49,240 bases of DNA from Sulfobacillus acidophilus. Its GTDB lineage: Bacteria; Bacillota; Sulfobacillia; Sulfobacillales; Sulfobacillaceae. The DNA is taken from positions 1-49,240 of the forward strand of contig PXYV01000038.1 of the NCBI GenBank assembly GCA_003023745.1. The letters run 5' to 3'. The notes under the pieces were generated by a model, which saw only the letters and a list, made by a program, of their open reading frames with translations, had not been told where the DNA came from and ran no database searches. The number at the start of each line of letters is the position of its first letter. Positions within the stretch are counted from its first letter, which is position 1. Of this stretch, positions 8,623-18,265 are shown in pieces. The translations under genes and the position numbers were made by a program.

Positions 8623-9957
8623 ATGATCGACAGATATGCACGAGACGTCATGAAGACCTTGTGGTCGGATCAAACGCGCTATGAGCGTTGGCTGGCGGTG
8701 GAGATTTTGGCTGCGCAGGCATGGCAGCAATTGGGGAAAATCCCCCCGGGCGTGAGTGAACGGTTGCGCCGACAAGCACGGGTCGACGCGGCCAAAGTGG
8801 AGGAATATGAGCGCGTTTATCATCACGACATGTTGGCGTTCGTCAGTGCCGTCAGCGATACCGTATCGCGGGAAGATGCCAAGTACATCCATTTTGGCCT
8901 TACCTCGACGGACGTTGTTGATACCGCCCTCGCTTCACTAACGGCCGAGGCGCTTGACGTCATTTTAGACGATGTGGCGCAACTGCGGGAGGCGGTGCGC
9001 ACCAGGGCGCTGGAGAATAAAATGGTCCCGGTCATTGGTCGCACGCACGGGATCCACGCCGAACCGACGAGCCATGGCTTGAAGTGGGCCCTGTGGTGGC
9101 TGGAACTCGGTCGGGACGAAGAACGCCTGCGCCGAGCTCGGCAAACCATTGCGGTTATGAAGCTTTCCGGTGCGGTTGGCAACTACGCTCAGCTCCCCCC
9201 CGCCATTGAAACCTATGTGAGTCAACAACTTCGTATAGAAGCAGCCCCGCTATCGACCCAAGTTTTGCAACGCGACCGTCACGCCGAGGTGGTTACCACA
9301 CTGGCGATTTTAGGTGGCACACTCGATAAAATGGCGACCGAGATTCGATTATCGCAAAGGACGGAAGTGGGCGAGTTAGAAGAACCGTTTGCCCACGGTC
9401 AACGGGGATCGTCGGCAATGCCCCACAAGAAGAATCCCATTAAGTGTGAACAAATATCGGGACTGGCCCGCGTTTTGCGAGGATACGTGGTGCCGGCGCT
9501 TGAAGATATGACATTGTGGTACGAACGCGACATTTCCCATTCATCGGTGGAGCGGGTAATTTTACCGGACGCCACGACGTTGGCGGACTATCTCGTGACT
9601 CAAATGACGGCGATCGTGCAGGGGCTCGTGATCCACACGGACCGAATGCGACACAATTTGGAGATGACCGGGGGACTGGTGTTTTCCGGGCGCGTCTTGC
9701 TAGCCTTAGTGGACCGTGGAATGACGCGCAATCATGCCTATGACGTCGTGCAGCGGCATGCGCTGGCAGCCGCCAACGATCCCAGCTTGTCGTTTCGTGA
9801 GCGGTTGGGGTCTGACCCTGAGGTGAAGCAAATACTGACAGACGAAACACTACAGTCGTTGTTTGATGTCGCCCCGTATTTGCAGGAAGTTGATGCTATT
9901 TACCGCCGCATTGGTCTAGCAGAAAGCGAGGAGAATAAGCGTGGTCCTATTGTATGA
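8623..9957 (+). CDS. purB: Adenylosuccinate lyase
   Basis: Acts twice in purine synthesis: releases fumarate from SAICAR to give AICAR and from adenylosuccinate to give AMP. The 444-residue protein belongs to the fumarase/aspartase superfamily: HFGLTSTDVVDTA and GRTHGIHAEP (general acid/base region), then the flexible signature loop SSAMPHKKNPIKCEQ with the catalytic Ser. The start is ATG at 8623, nine bases after GAGGAGG; ATG 8605 would lie upstream of that site. It is the first gene of a ten-gene purine unit and overlaps purC by 17 bases. Confidence 0.97.
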   Translation: MIDRYARDVMKTLWSDQTRYERWLAVEILAAQAWQQLGKIPPGVSERLRRQARVDAAKVEEYERVYHHDMLAFVSAVSDTVSREDAKYIHFGLTSTDVVDTALASLTAEALDVILDDVAQLREAVRTRALENKMVPVIGRTHGIHAEPTSHGLKWALWWLELGRDEERLRRARQTIAVMKLSGAVGNYAQLPPAIETYVSQQLRIEAAPLSTQVLQRDRHAEVVTTLAILGGTLDKMATEIRLSQRTEVGELEEPFAHGQRGSSAMPHKKNPIKCEQISGLARVLRGYVVPALEDMTLWYERDISHSSVERVILPDATTLADYLVTQMTAIVQGLVIHTDRMRHNLEMTGGLVFSGRVLLALVDRGMTRNHAYDVVQRHALAAANDPSLSFRERLGSDPEVKQILTDETLQSLFDVAPYLQEVDAIYRRIGLAESEENKRGPIV

Positions 9958-10639
9958 GGGCAAGGCCAAACGCGTGTACGCAACGGAGAGCCCGACGCAA
10001 GTGCGGGTCGAGTTTAAGGATTCTGCGACGGCCTTTAATGGCCAAAAAAAAGCGGAGATAGGCGGCAAGGGGACGGTCAACGCGGCCGTTTCGGCGCAAC
10101 TCTTGACGCATTTGGCCAATCATGGGCTCGCTACGCACTTTGTCAAACAACTGGATGCCCGCAACCTTTTGGTCGAAAGACTGACGATGATTGGTTTGGA
10201 GGTCGTGGTGCGCAATCGCGTGGCGGGATCATTGCATGAGCGCACCGGATTGCCGGAGGGAACCAAAATCGACATTCCGGTGGTGGAATTCTACTTTAAG
10301 AATGATGCGTTAGGCGACCCCTTGCTCAATGACGATCATGTCCGCTTATTGGGTTTGGCCAGTGACGATCTGCTGGCGCAACTGCGGCGAGAGGCGCTAC
10401 GGATTAATGGCATCTTGGAATCCTTTTTCTTGCAACGCCAGATTGTTCTTGTCGATTTTAAGCTGGAGTTCGGCTTCAATGCTGACGGAGCACTCACACT
10501 GGGAGACGAGATTTCCCCCGATACCTGCCGATTGTGGGACGCTCAAAGCGGGGAGCGGCTGGACAAAGATCGATTTCGGCGCGACCTCGGCGGGGTTGAA
10601 GAAGCGTACCAGGAAGTCTATCGAAGGGTGATGCAGTGA
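9941..10639 (+). CDS. purC: SAICAR synthase (phosphoribosylaminoimidazole-succinocarboxamide synthase)
   Basis: Joins CAIR and aspartate using ATP. The 232-residue length is normal for the bacterial single-domain form. Visible signatures are LLYEGKAKRVYAT at the N-terminus, the FNGQKKAEIGGKG nucleotide/substrate loop, VVVRNRVAGSLHERTG, KNDALGDPLLNDDH and the LVDFKLEFGF...LGDEISPDTCRLWD stretch (metal/ATP site). The start is GTG at 9941 inside the purB tail, with GAGGAG just upstream. The stop overlaps purS in a TGATG. Confidence 0.96.
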   Translation: MVLLYEGKAKRVYATESPTQVRVEFKDSATAFNGQKKAEIGGKGTVNAAVSAQLLTHLANHGLATHFVKQLDARNLLVERLTMIGLEVVVRNRVAGSLHERTGLPEGTKIDIPVVEFYFKNDALGDPLLNDDHVRLLGLASDDLLAQLRREALRINGILESFFLQRQIVLVDFKLEFGFNADGALTLGDEISPDTCRLWDAQSGERLDKDRFRRDLGGVEEAYQEVYRRVMQ

Positions 10640-10890
10640 TGCCTCAGTTCGAGGCTGTGGTCACGATCGAATTGAAGCCCGATATTCTCGATCCTGCGGG
10701 CGAGGCGACCGGGCACGTCTTGCAGCAACTGGGCTACCCGCTGGAGCAATTGCGCATTGGCCGCCATATCACCCTGACGGTGCAAGCAGCGGACGTCGCG
10801 CAAGCTGAACGTTTGGTGGGCGAGATGGCACAAAATCTTTTGGCGAATCCCGTCATGGAAACATATCAAGTGCAGGTGAAGGCGGGATGA
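10639..10890 (+). CDS. purS: FGAM synthase subunit PurS
   Basis: Small structural subunit that bridges PurL and PurQ and channels ammonia in the three-part FGAM synthase. The 83-residue protein shows the PurS pattern: VVTIELKPDILDPAGEA near the N-terminus and LRIGRHITLTV in the middle, ending NPVMETYQVQV. ATG at 10639 overlaps the purC stop; GTG 10636 is an alternative. AAGGGTG lies eight bases upstream. Its presence with separate purQ and a short purL shows the Gram-positive type of complex rather than the single long enterobacterial PurL. Confidence 0.95.
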   Translation: MPQFEAVVTIELKPDILDPAGEATGHVLQQLGYPLEQLRIGRHITLTVQAADVAQAERLVGEMAQNLLANPVMETYQVQVKAG

Positions 10891-11588
10891 AGATAGGAGT
10901 TGTGACCTTCCCCGGATCCAATTGCGACGCGGATACATTAGAGGCCTTGTCGGTCATCGGGGTGCCTGTGCGTCATCTCTTCCACGAGGAGCGAGATTTG
11001 GACGACCTGGACGCCGTGATATTGCCGGGAGGATTTTCCTATGGCGATTACTTGCGCAGCGGTGCCTTGGCGGCCAAAGCGCCGGTCATGCGATCCCTTT
11101 GGGTCGCGGTTCAGACACGGCAGTTGCCGGTTTTGGGGATTTGCAACGGCTTTCAGATTTTGACCGAAGCGGGGTTGTTGCCGGGAAGTCTTAGGGCTAA
11201 TGCTCACGGAGAGTTTCGTTGCGCCTGGCAAACGGTGCGGGTAACGGCTGCCTCGGCGCTGTTCCCGGGTCTAAGCGCGGGAGAACTCTTGCGTTTGCCC
11301 ATTGCTCACGGCGAGGGAGCGTATTATGTGGCGTCGGGCGAACTCGGACAGCTCTTTGGCGACCATGAAGCCTGGCTGCAGTATGTTGACGACCAGGGGA
11401 TGTTAAGTGTTTGGGCCAACCCCAACGGATCGGTGGCGAATATCGCGGGAGTCATGCGCGGGTCAGTGGCGGCGCTCATGCCCCATCCCGAGCGGGCCAT
11501 GATGGCGGAACTGGGGTCCACCGACGGACGGCGACTATTGCAGGCCTGGGTGGACGGAGTGCGGGGGCGAACGTTTCATGCGAGCTGA
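10887..11588 (+). CDS. purQ: FGAM synthase glutaminase subunit PurQ
   Basis: Glutamine amidotransferase that supplies ammonia to PurL for converting FGAR to FGAM. The 233-residue protein begins MKIGVVTFPGSNCDADT, has the oxyanion stretch ILPGGFSYGDYLRSGA, the nucleophile cysteine in VLGICNGFQILTEAGLLPG, and the His/Glu pair in MPHPERAM. The start overlaps the purS stop (ATGA) and its end overlaps purL by 11 bases, so the three subunits are made in coupled fashion. Confidence 0.97.
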   Translation: MKIGVVTFPGSNCDADTLEALSVIGVPVRHLFHEERDLDDLDAVILPGGFSYGDYLRSGALAAKAPVMRSLWVAVQTRQLPVLGICNGFQILTEAGLLPGSLRANAHGEFRCAWQTVRVTAASALFPGLSAGELLRLPIAHGEGAYYVASGELGQLFGDHEAWLQYVDDQGMLSVWANPNGSVANIAGVMRGSVAALMPHPERAMMAELGSTDGRRLLQAWVDGVRGRTFHAS

Positions 11589-13734
11589 AGAGGTTGGGCT
11601 TTCGCGCCGCGAGTACGAGAAGATTGTCGAGTTGATGAAGCGTCCGCCGAATGATTTGGAACTGGGTTTGTTCGGTGCTTTATGGTCCGAACATTGCAGC
11701 TACAAAAGCACGAAGGCTTTGTTGGCGGGCCTGCCGCACAGCGGTGCCGACGTGGTGCAGGGGCCGGGCGAAAACGCCGGTGTAGTGCGATTAAGCGATG
11801 ACGTAGAAGTAGCCTTTAAAGTAGAAAGCCACAACCATCCGTCGTCGGTGGAGCCTGTGCAAGGGGCTGCAACGGGTGTTGGAGGGATATTGCGGGATAT
11901 CATTGCGATGGGGGCGCGGCCCGTCGCATTGGCCGACATGCTCCGCTTTGGAACGGACGAGGCCAGTCAGCGCCTGCGCGCCGGAGTCGTGCGCGGCATT
12001 GGCTTATACGCAAACGCTATCGGGATTCCGACCGTTACGGGTGACATTGGGTTTGCCGACACCTATCGCAGCAATCCGTTAGTCAATGTGCTGGCCGTCG
12101 GGATACGAGCGCCAAATCACCGCATTAACGCCTCTACCGCGTGTCCTCAGCACTACCTGGTGCTGCTGGGTCAGCGGACTGGTCGGGATGGCATTCATGG
12201 CGCCAGTTTGTTGGCCTCGCGCGATTTTACCCACAGTTCGGAAGACTTGCGCCCTACGGTACAGGTGGGCGATCCGTTTTTGGGCAAGCTACTCATGGAA
12301 GCGACTCTCGAAGCGGTCTTGGGCGGTTTCGTGGCCGCGTTGCAAGATCTCGGCGCGGCGGGTCTTACGTCGGCCGTTGCCGAATTGTGTCACAGTTCAG
12401 GGGTGGGGGCCGATCTGTGGCTGGATCGCGTGCCATTGCGGCAACAAGGTCTGAGCGCTTACGAAATCATGTTGTCGGAAACTCAAGAACGCATGCTTAT
12501 GGCCGTTGGGGCCGAACATCTTGATGCGGTGATCCAGATTTGTAAGCGCTGGGACATCCCGGCAACGGTGATCGGCCAAGCAACCGCAAGCGACGATTTG
12601 CGTCTTCTGCAAGACGGGGTGGAGGTGGGGTGCGTCAAACCCCGCTGGTTGGTCGCGGACGCTCCCCGCCGATCCGTTGCCCGTGCCTGGTGGGACGGTT
12701 TGGATCAAAGCGGAGCGCATAGGCGCGTCGATCCGCCTATGTTTTCGTCTGAATTGCTTTTAAAGGTTCTAGGGCATCCCGATGTGCGCGATCGGGCTTC
12801 TGTCTATTCCCAGTATGATTCCATGATTCAGACGAACACGGTTTATGGCCCGGAGCACGAGGTGAGCGTGTTGCGAGTCAAGCAGCAGGCGGCAGGTCTG
12901 GCCTTGGCCGTTTGTGGATCAGGCCGATGGGCGGCGCTCGACCCCTATGCCGGTGCATCGGCAGTCGTCTTGCTGGCGCTGGCGCGCATCGCCGCACAAG
13001 GCGGCGAACCGCTAGGACTAACGGACGGGGTCAATGCTGGCAATCCGGATAATCAAGCGAGCTATGAGGCTACAGCCGCCCTGGTTCGAGGATTGGCCGA
13101 TGCGGCGCGTGCCTGTCAGGTCCCCATCACGGGTGGCAATGTCTCGTTGCATAACGAGACCGATAGCCAGGCTATTTGGCCCACCCTCATGATTGGCGCA
13201 CTGGGACGGCATCCGCATCCCTTACGCCCCGTTGGTGAGGCCCTCCCTGAGGCTGGCGCGCAACTCTTTCTCATTAACCCGGCGCCGCCGGATTGGGGTG
13301 GATCGGTGGCTGCTGAACTCGTCTCCGAACTCTGTACCTATCCGCACCCTAGTCTTCAAAAAGCCCATCATGTTTTGACGACCATGCAGCACTGGGCTAG
13401 GCGAGAACATCCCGGTTCGGTGCGGACCATTGGGGTGGGTGGTCTGGCGGCCACCCTGGTGCGTTTTTTGGCGGTTTCTAGGCCGGAGTTGGGGATTGAC
13501 ATCCAGATTGCGGAGCCAGGTGCTGATAAGACAGGGCGGTTTTACAACGAGGCACCGCTGCAATGGGTGGTTGTAGTGGCGTCCGACCAGGTTTTGGCAT
13601 TGCAGGAATATTGGGATCGGGCGCACATTGCCATTGTGCCTCTCGGAGTGGTAACGGATGATGCGACATTGACGGTGGATAAGAGGTATCGCTGGACGCG
13701 CAGTGATCTGTTGGGAGTTTGGCGCCGGTCGTAA
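11578..13734 (+). CDS. purL: FGAM synthase catalytic subunit PurL (small form)
   Basis: ATP-dependent formation of FGAM from FGAR with ammonia from PurQ. The 718-residue protein is the small PurL. Motifs are LELGLFGALWSEHCSYKST, AFKVESHNHPSSVEP, GAATGVGGILRDIIAMGARP and GDPFLGKLLMEATLE in the first half, and a second PurM-like repeat in the second half (LGLTDGVNAGNPD; CQVPITGGNVSLHNET). ATG at 11578 overlaps purQ. The stop is 14 bases before purF. Nothing is missing from the catalytic regions by eye. Confidence 0.97.
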   Translation: MRAEEVGLSRREYEKIVELMKRPPNDLELGLFGALWSEHCSYKSTKALLAGLPHSGADVVQGPGENAGVVRLSDDVEVAFKVESHNHPSSVEPVQGAATGVGGILRDIIAMGARPVALADMLRFGTDEASQRLRAGVVRGIGLYANAIGIPTVTGDIGFADTYRSNPLVNVLAVGIRAPNHRINASTACPQHYLVLLGQRTGRDGIHGASLLASRDFTHSSEDLRPTVQVGDPFLGKLLMEATLEAVLGGFVAALQDLGAAGLTSAVAELCHSSGVGADLWLDRVPLRQQGLSAYEIMLSETQERMLMAVGAEHLDAVIQICKRWDIPATVIGQATASDDLRLLQDGVEVGCVKPRWLVADAPRRSVARAWWDGLDQSGAHRRVDPPMFSSELLLKVLGHPDVRDRASVYSQYDSMIQTNTVYGPEHEVSVLRVKQQAAGLALAVCGSGRWAALDPYAGASAVVLLALARIAAQGGEPLGLTDGVNAGNPDNQASYEATAALVRGLADAARACQVPITGGNVSLHNETDSQAIWPTLMIGALGRHPHPLRPVGEALPEAGAQLFLINPAPPDWGGSVAAELVSELCTYPHPSLQKAHHVLTTMQHWARREHPGSVRTIGVGGLAATLVRFLAVSRPELGIDIQIAEPGADKTGRFYNEAPLQWVVVVASDQVLALQEYWDRAHIAIVPLGVVTDDATLTVDKRYRWTRSDLLGVWRRS

Positions 13735-13747
13735 GGGAGGTGATCCT

Positions 13748-15148
13748 GTGAGCCTGGAACTAGGCGAGCTACATGAAGAATGCGGGGTGTTTGGGATTTG
13801 GGGGGACCCGGCCGCTCCGGCCAAAACCTATTGGGGCACCTTTAGTCTACAACACCGCGGCCAAGAGAGCGCAGGCATAGCCGTGCTGCATGAGGGGCAG
13901 TTGCAGGTGGAGAAGGGCATGGGATTGTTGCAAGATGCCGTTTCCCTGGATTCTGTGCGGATGCAGGCGGGTAGCGCCGCCATTGGCCATGTTCGGTATT
14001 CAACCAGTGGCGAGTCGAGCGCGATGAATGCGCAGCCACTTTTAATGCACACCCGATTCGGCGCTTTGGCGTTGGCCCATAATGGGAATCTTGTGAATCA
14101 CGCCGTGTTGAGAAAGCAGTTGGAGGCGAATGGAGCCATTTTTCAAGGGACCAGCGACAGCGAGGTGCTGGCGCATTTGTTGGCGCGCAGTCAAGAACGC
14201 GATTTTCGCGATGCCTTGCTTGATGCGGCGCGCCAACTGCAAGGCGGTTATGCGTTCGTGTTGTTAACGACCTCCGGGCTTTATGGCATTCGCGATCCGC
14301 ACGGCATCCGACCCTTGGTTTTGGGCCGGACCAAGGAAGGTTCTGGGGTGCTGGCTTCCGAAACGTGTGCTTTAGATATGATTGATGCGGTTTGGGTTCG
14401 CGACGTGGGGGCGGGTGAAATTGTCTGGATCTCTTCGAGTGGCGTTCAAAGCCTTTCTTTTGCGCCGAGGTCTGATATGCGCGCCTGTGCTTTCGAAGTG
14501 GTTTATTTTTCTCGGGCCGACTCGCAAATGGCTGGAGAAAGCATGCATTTGCGCCGACGCTTGTTAGGTAAAAAATTAGCCGAGGAGGCGCCGGTTGACG
14601 CGGATGTGGTGGTGGGCGTTCCGGACTCGAGTCTGCCGGCGGCTATGGGGTTTGCCGAAGCGTCTCGATTGCCATTTGATTTTGGACTGGTGAAAAATCG
14701 TTATATTGCGCGGACCTTTATTGCGCCCGCTGCGGAATTGCGGGCGCAGGGCGTTCGGCTCAAATTATCGGCGGTAAAAGAGGTGGTCGAGGGTCGCCGG
14801 GTCGCGCTGGTGGATGATAGTTTGGTGCGCGGCACGACGTCGCGCCACATCATTCGGTTGCTGCGCCGGGCCGGCGCCCGCGAGGTTCACATGCGCATTG
14901 CCTCTCCCCCCTATTTAGAACCGTGTCACTACGGCATCGACACGTCGCGTGCAGGAGAATTGGCGGCTCGAAATCTAACGTTGCCAGAATTGGCTGCTAT
15001 GGTAGGGGCGGACTCCTTGGCCTTTCTTTCGCCCCAGGGATTGCTGGATGCGCTGGGACCGCGGGGCTGGTGCTTAGCATGTTTTGGGCAGGGCTATCCG
15101 GTTCCCGTAATCAAGGACGAGTCACAGGAGAACGTCCATGTGCAATAA
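13748..15148 (+). CDS. purF: Amidophosphoribosyltransferase (first committed purine step)
   Basis: Makes phosphoribosylamine from PRPP and glutamine. The 466-residue protein is the Bacillus type. A short propeptide (MSLELGELHEE) precedes the nucleophile Cys12 in ECGVFGIWG, so it is probably processed. LQHRGQESAG and HNGNLVN belong to the glutaminase domain, and VALVDDSLVRGTTS is the PRPP loop. Cysteines in RACAFE, EPCHYGID and WCLACF match the four ligands of the oxygen-sensitive [4Fe-4S] cluster of that type. The start is GTG at 13748, after GGGAGGTGAT; the frame is open further upstream but lies inside purL. The end overlaps purM by 11 bases. Confidence 0.97.
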   Translation: MSLELGELHEECGVFGIWGDPAAPAKTYWGTFSLQHRGQESAGIAVLHEGQLQVEKGMGLLQDAVSLDSVRMQAGSAAIGHVRYSTSGESSAMNAQPLLMHTRFGALALAHNGNLVNHAVLRKQLEANGAIFQGTSDSEVLAHLLARSQERDFRDALLDAARQLQGGYAFVLLTTSGLYGIRDPHGIRPLVLGRTKEGSGVLASETCALDMIDAVWVRDVGAGEIVWISSSGVQSLSFAPRSDMRACAFEVVYFSRADSQMAGESMHLRRRLLGKKLAEEAPVDADVVVGVPDSSLPAAMGFAEASRLPFDFGLVKNRYIARTFIAPAAELRAQGVRLKLSAVKEVVEGRRVALVDDSLVRGTTSRHIIRLLRRAGAREVHMRIASPPYLEPCHYGIDTSRAGELAARNLTLPELAAMVGADSLAFLSPQGLLDALGPRGWCLACFGQGYPVPVIKDESQENVHVQ

Positions 15149-16151
15149 GGAGCGCCCCTTCACCTATGAGTCCACAGGAGTGAGTATAGGACGCGGCGCC
15201 GCGGCTGTGGACCGTATTAAAGCGCTAGCAAGTCTGACCCATCGCGCCGAGGTGACGGAGTCCATCGGCGGTTTTGCCGGTGGATTTCAACTGGGGGATG
15301 CTGAACTTTTAGCTGGCGCAGACGGTGTTGGCTCCAAATTGTTGATCGCGCACGCCTTAGACCAACTGGACACGATCGGGATCGATCTCGTGGCCATGAA
15401 TGTGAATGACGTGCTGGCGTCTGGCGGCGAGCCTTTGTTCTTCTTAGATTATATTGCGATGGGACGTCTACAGGCCGAACGCGTCCAACGGTTAGTTAGA
15501 GGCATTGTGGCCGGTTGCCAGGTTGCGGGCTGTGCGCTTTTGGGCGGAGAAACGGCCGAGATGCCAGATCTCTATCGCGACGGCGAGTTTGATCTGTCGG
15601 GATTTGCGGTGGGCCGTCGGGTTTTTCGGCCTTTAGCGTTGCCGCGCCCAGGCGACGTGCTGGTAGGGGTGGCCAGTACCGGATTTCATTCCAACGGCTA
15701 TCAGTTGATCCGCACCGTGGTGGAGCACTCCGGGCACACCTGGTCCGAGCGCTTTGTCGAGCTCGACAATATGACGCTGGGGGAGGTCGTGTTGCGGCCC
15801 ACGCAGATCTACGTGCGTGCAGTCATGGAGTTGTGGGGGCAGGTCGCAGTGCGGGCGATGGCGCACATTACGGGCGGCGGGCTCATCGAAAACGTGCCGC
15901 GCACGCTGGCGGGGTTGGGGGCGCAGATCCGCTTAAATGCGTGGCCGCGGCCGGCTGAGATGCAGTTGATTCAACAGTGGGGACATATTGAGGAGGTAGA
16001 AATGCTGCACACATTCAATTGCGGCATTGGATTTACGGTGGTGGTGCCCGAGGCTGATGTGCAAAAGACCCAGGCGGTGTTGCAGCAACATCAGCTGAAA
16101 GCCTATGCCATTGGTCGGGTGGAAGAAGCACCCGGTGTCAGATTTCGATGA
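15138..16151 (+). CDS. purM: Phosphoribosylformylglycinamidine cyclo-ligase (AIR synthase)
   Basis: ATP-dependent ring closure of FGAM to AIR. The 337-residue protein shows YESTGVSIGRGAAAVDRIK, LAGADGVGSKLLIA, the conserved GIDLVAMNVNDVLASGGEPLF-type segment, LLGGETAEMPDLY, STGFHSNGYQLIR and the C-terminal HITGGGLIENVPR motif. ATG at 15138 lies inside the purF tail, with CAGGAGAA upstream. ATGA overlap joins it to purN. Confidence 0.97.
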   Translation: MCNKERPFTYESTGVSIGRGAAAVDRIKALASLTHRAEVTESIGGFAGGFQLGDAELLAGADGVGSKLLIAHALDQLDTIGIDLVAMNVNDVLASGGEPLFFLDYIAMGRLQAERVQRLVRGIVAGCQVAGCALLGGETAEMPDLYRDGEFDLSGFAVGRRVFRPLALPRPGDVLVGVASTGFHSNGYQLIRTVVEHSGHTWSERFVELDNMTLGEVVLRPTQIYVRAVMELWGQVAVRAMAHITGGGLIENVPRTLAGLGAQIRLNAWPRPAEMQLIQQWGHIEEVEMLHTFNCGIGFTVVVPEADVQKTQAVLQQHQLKAYAIGRVEEAPGVRFR

Positions 16152-16762
16152 AGTGGGCCGTCTTAGTTGGCGGGACGGGGTCTAATTTGCGCGCGATTCT
16201 GGAAAGCGGCATCAAGGTGCACTTAGTCATCTCACATCGCGCCGATGTGCCAGCGCTGCGTATTGCTCAGACCTACGGGGTCCCATCCCGGGCGCTGCTG
16301 CCCCGCGATTTTGTCGATCGAGCGGCCTACGATGCGGCTATCGCCAACAGCCTCGAGGACTTTGGCGTCGAGGCCGTCGCGCTGGCCGGGTTTTTACGAT
16401 GGTTGACGAGCCCCCTCATCGACCGTTACCGTGGGGCGCTCGTGAATTTACACCCGTCTTTGCTGCCGGCATATCCCGGCCTTCATGCGATTGAACGGGC
16501 ATTTAGGGATCGCGTGTGGTGGAGCGGAGTCACCATTCATTTTGTAGATGAAGGCCATGACTCCGGACCGATTATAGCCCAAAGACCTGTCCCCCGGTTC
16601 ATGAACGACACCGTGGAGGAGTTCAGCGAGCGTATGCACCTGGCCGAGCACCAGTTATATCCGCGTGTAATTCAGGAAGTGGACCGCGGGCGGGTGACAC
16701 TCGTAGACGGCCGGGTCTGTTACAACGAGGAGGAATCGCCATGGATGCATGGGCACTTATAA
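16148..16762 (+). CDS. purN: GAR transformylase, 10-formyl-THF dependent
   Basis: Transfers a formyl group from 10-formyltetrahydrofolate to GAR. The 204-residue protein has GGTGSNLRAIL at the N-terminus, the folate/catalytic segment NLHPSLLPAYPG (catalytic Asn and His), VTIHFVDEGHDSGPII (catalytic Asp) and AEHQLYPRVIQEV. It overlaps purM by four bases and purH by 22. No ATP-dependent PurT is seen in the window. Confidence 0.96.
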   Translation: MKWAVLVGGTGSNLRAILESGIKVHLVISHRADVPALRIAQTYGVPSRALLPRDFVDRAAYDAAIANSLEDFGVEAVALAGFLRWLTSPLIDRYRGALVNLHPSLLPAYPGLHAIERAFRDRVWWSGVTIHFVDEGHDSGPIIAQRPVPRFMNDTVEEFSERMHLAEHQLYPRVIQEVDRGRVTLVDGRVCYNEEESPWMHGHL

Positions 16763-18249
16763 GCGTCAGTGACAAAGAAGGGGTCGAAGATGTCGCACGG
16801 TCCTTGCAAGAGCAGGGGTTGAAACTGTTGGCGACATCCAGCACCGCGCAGTATCTACAAGAACGCGGGCTGGCCGTGCAGACGGTCGAATCGCTCACGG
16901 GTTTTGGGGCCATTTTGGATGGCCGGGTTAAAACTTTGCATCCCGTTATTTATGCCGGCCTTTTAGCGTCATCCGGTGCGTCCCATCAGGCGCAGCGGAT
17001 AGGCCTGGGAGCTCCCGACATTCGCGTCGTCATTGTCAATCTCTATCCGTTTGAGCAGCGGTGGCAGGGAGAAGACGTTGACACCAGTCTCATTGAGGAG
17101 ATCGACATTGGCGGTGTTTCGCTCCTACGCGCGGGCGCCAAAAATTTTGAGCGAGTGGCGGTATTGGTGTCGCCGACACAGTATGCGGCGTTTTTAGCCG
17201 TGCCCTGGGCAGAACAGGACACATCATTTCGGCGGCGTTTGGCCCGGGTGGCGTTTGAACACGTGGCCTATTACGACGCAGTCATTGCGCAGGCTCTACG
17301 AGCGCCGGACGAACCCTGGCCAGAACAGCTGGTCTTGGCGGGGCGACGCCAAGGGTCGCTTCGATATGGCGAAAACCCTCATCAGCCCGGTGCCTTCTAT
17401 CGGACCGTGCCTGGCCGAGGATTCGCGACAGCTTCGATTGTGCAGGGCAAGGGTTTGTCTTATAACAATTATGCCGATGCGGACACGGCCGTGCGTTTAG
17501 CCTACGATTTTGAGCAACCAACCGCGGTGGTGGTCAAGCACCAAACTCCCTGCGCCGTGGCCGTAGCCGACTCCATTGACAGGGCCTATGTGCGGGCCCA
17601 TGAGGCGGACCCCGTCTCTATTTTTGGGGGCATTGTGGCGGTCAATCGACCGGTGGATGGGCCGTTGGCCCAGCACTTGACGGATATTTTTTTGGAGGTG
17701 GTGGTTGCGCCGGCGGTGACGGATGAAGCGCGAGCCGTTTTGGCGCAAAAAAAGAATTTGCGGGTTCTGGTCATGCCCAAAGAACCCATTGAGAATTGGG
17801 ATCTGAGAGGGATTTGGGGCGGGTTTTTGGTTCAGCCTCATGACACCTTTAAAAGCGCGCGCCGCAAGTGGCGTCATGTCGCCGGACCGGAATCATCTCC
17901 TGCGGTCGAAGAAGACCTGGAGCTGGCTTGGAAGGTGGTTGCGCGCGCCAAGTCTAATGCCATCGTCGTGGCCAAAGCGGGGGTGACGCTGGGGATCGGT
18001 AGTGGGCAGACTAACCGCATTGACGCGGCCCGTCAGGCTTTAGAACGCGCGGGGGCGGGGGCGCGCGGGGCGGTGTTGGCATCGGACGGATTTTTCCCGT
18101 TTGACGACGTATTGCGATTGGCGAGTGAATGCGGTGTTGCGGTAGTGATTGAACCGGGCGGGTCGGTTCGGGACCAGGATTCCATTATGGTGGCCGATGC
18201 CGCGGGGATAACGCTCATGATGACAGACGAGCGCCATTTCCGGCATTAA
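16741..18249 (+). CDS. purH: Bifunctional AICAR transformylase/IMP cyclohydrolase
   Basis: Last two steps to IMP. The 502-residue protein has an N-terminal MGS-like cyclohydrolase domain (SVSDKEGVEDVAR, DGRVKTLHPVIYAGLL) and a C-terminal transformylase domain (LRYGENPHQ, QGKGLSYNNYADAD, VVKHQTPCAVA with the catalytic Lys-His, SIFGGIVA, DGFFPFDD, and the end MTDERHFRH). In KHQTPC a Thr replaces the usual Asn of KHxNPC; the catalytic pair is intact. ATG at 16741 lies inside purN after GAGGAGG. purD follows after 16 bases with its own GAAGGAGG. Confidence 0.97.
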   Translation: MDAWALISVSDKEGVEDVARSLQEQGLKLLATSSTAQYLQERGLAVQTVESLTGFGAILDGRVKTLHPVIYAGLLASSGASHQAQRIGLGAPDIRVVIVNLYPFEQRWQGEDVDTSLIEEIDIGGVSLLRAGAKNFERVAVLVSPTQYAAFLAVPWAEQDTSFRRRLARVAFEHVAYYDAVIAQALRAPDEPWPEQLVLAGRRQGSLRYGENPHQPGAFYRTVPGRGFATASIVQGKGLSYNNYADADTAVRLAYDFEQPTAVVVKHQTPCAVAVADSIDRAYVRAHEADPVSIFGGIVAVNRPVDGPLAQHLTDIFLEVVVAPAVTDEARAVLAQKKNLRVLVMPKEPIENWDLRGIWGGFLVQPHDTFKSARRKWRHVAGPESSPAVEEDLELAWKVVARAKSNAIVVAKAGVTLGIGSGQTNRIDAARQALERAGAGARGAVLASDGFFPFDDVLRLASECGVAVVIEPGGSVRDQDSIMVADAAGITLMMTDERHFRH

Positions 18250-18265
18250 GCGAAGGAGGCGGCTC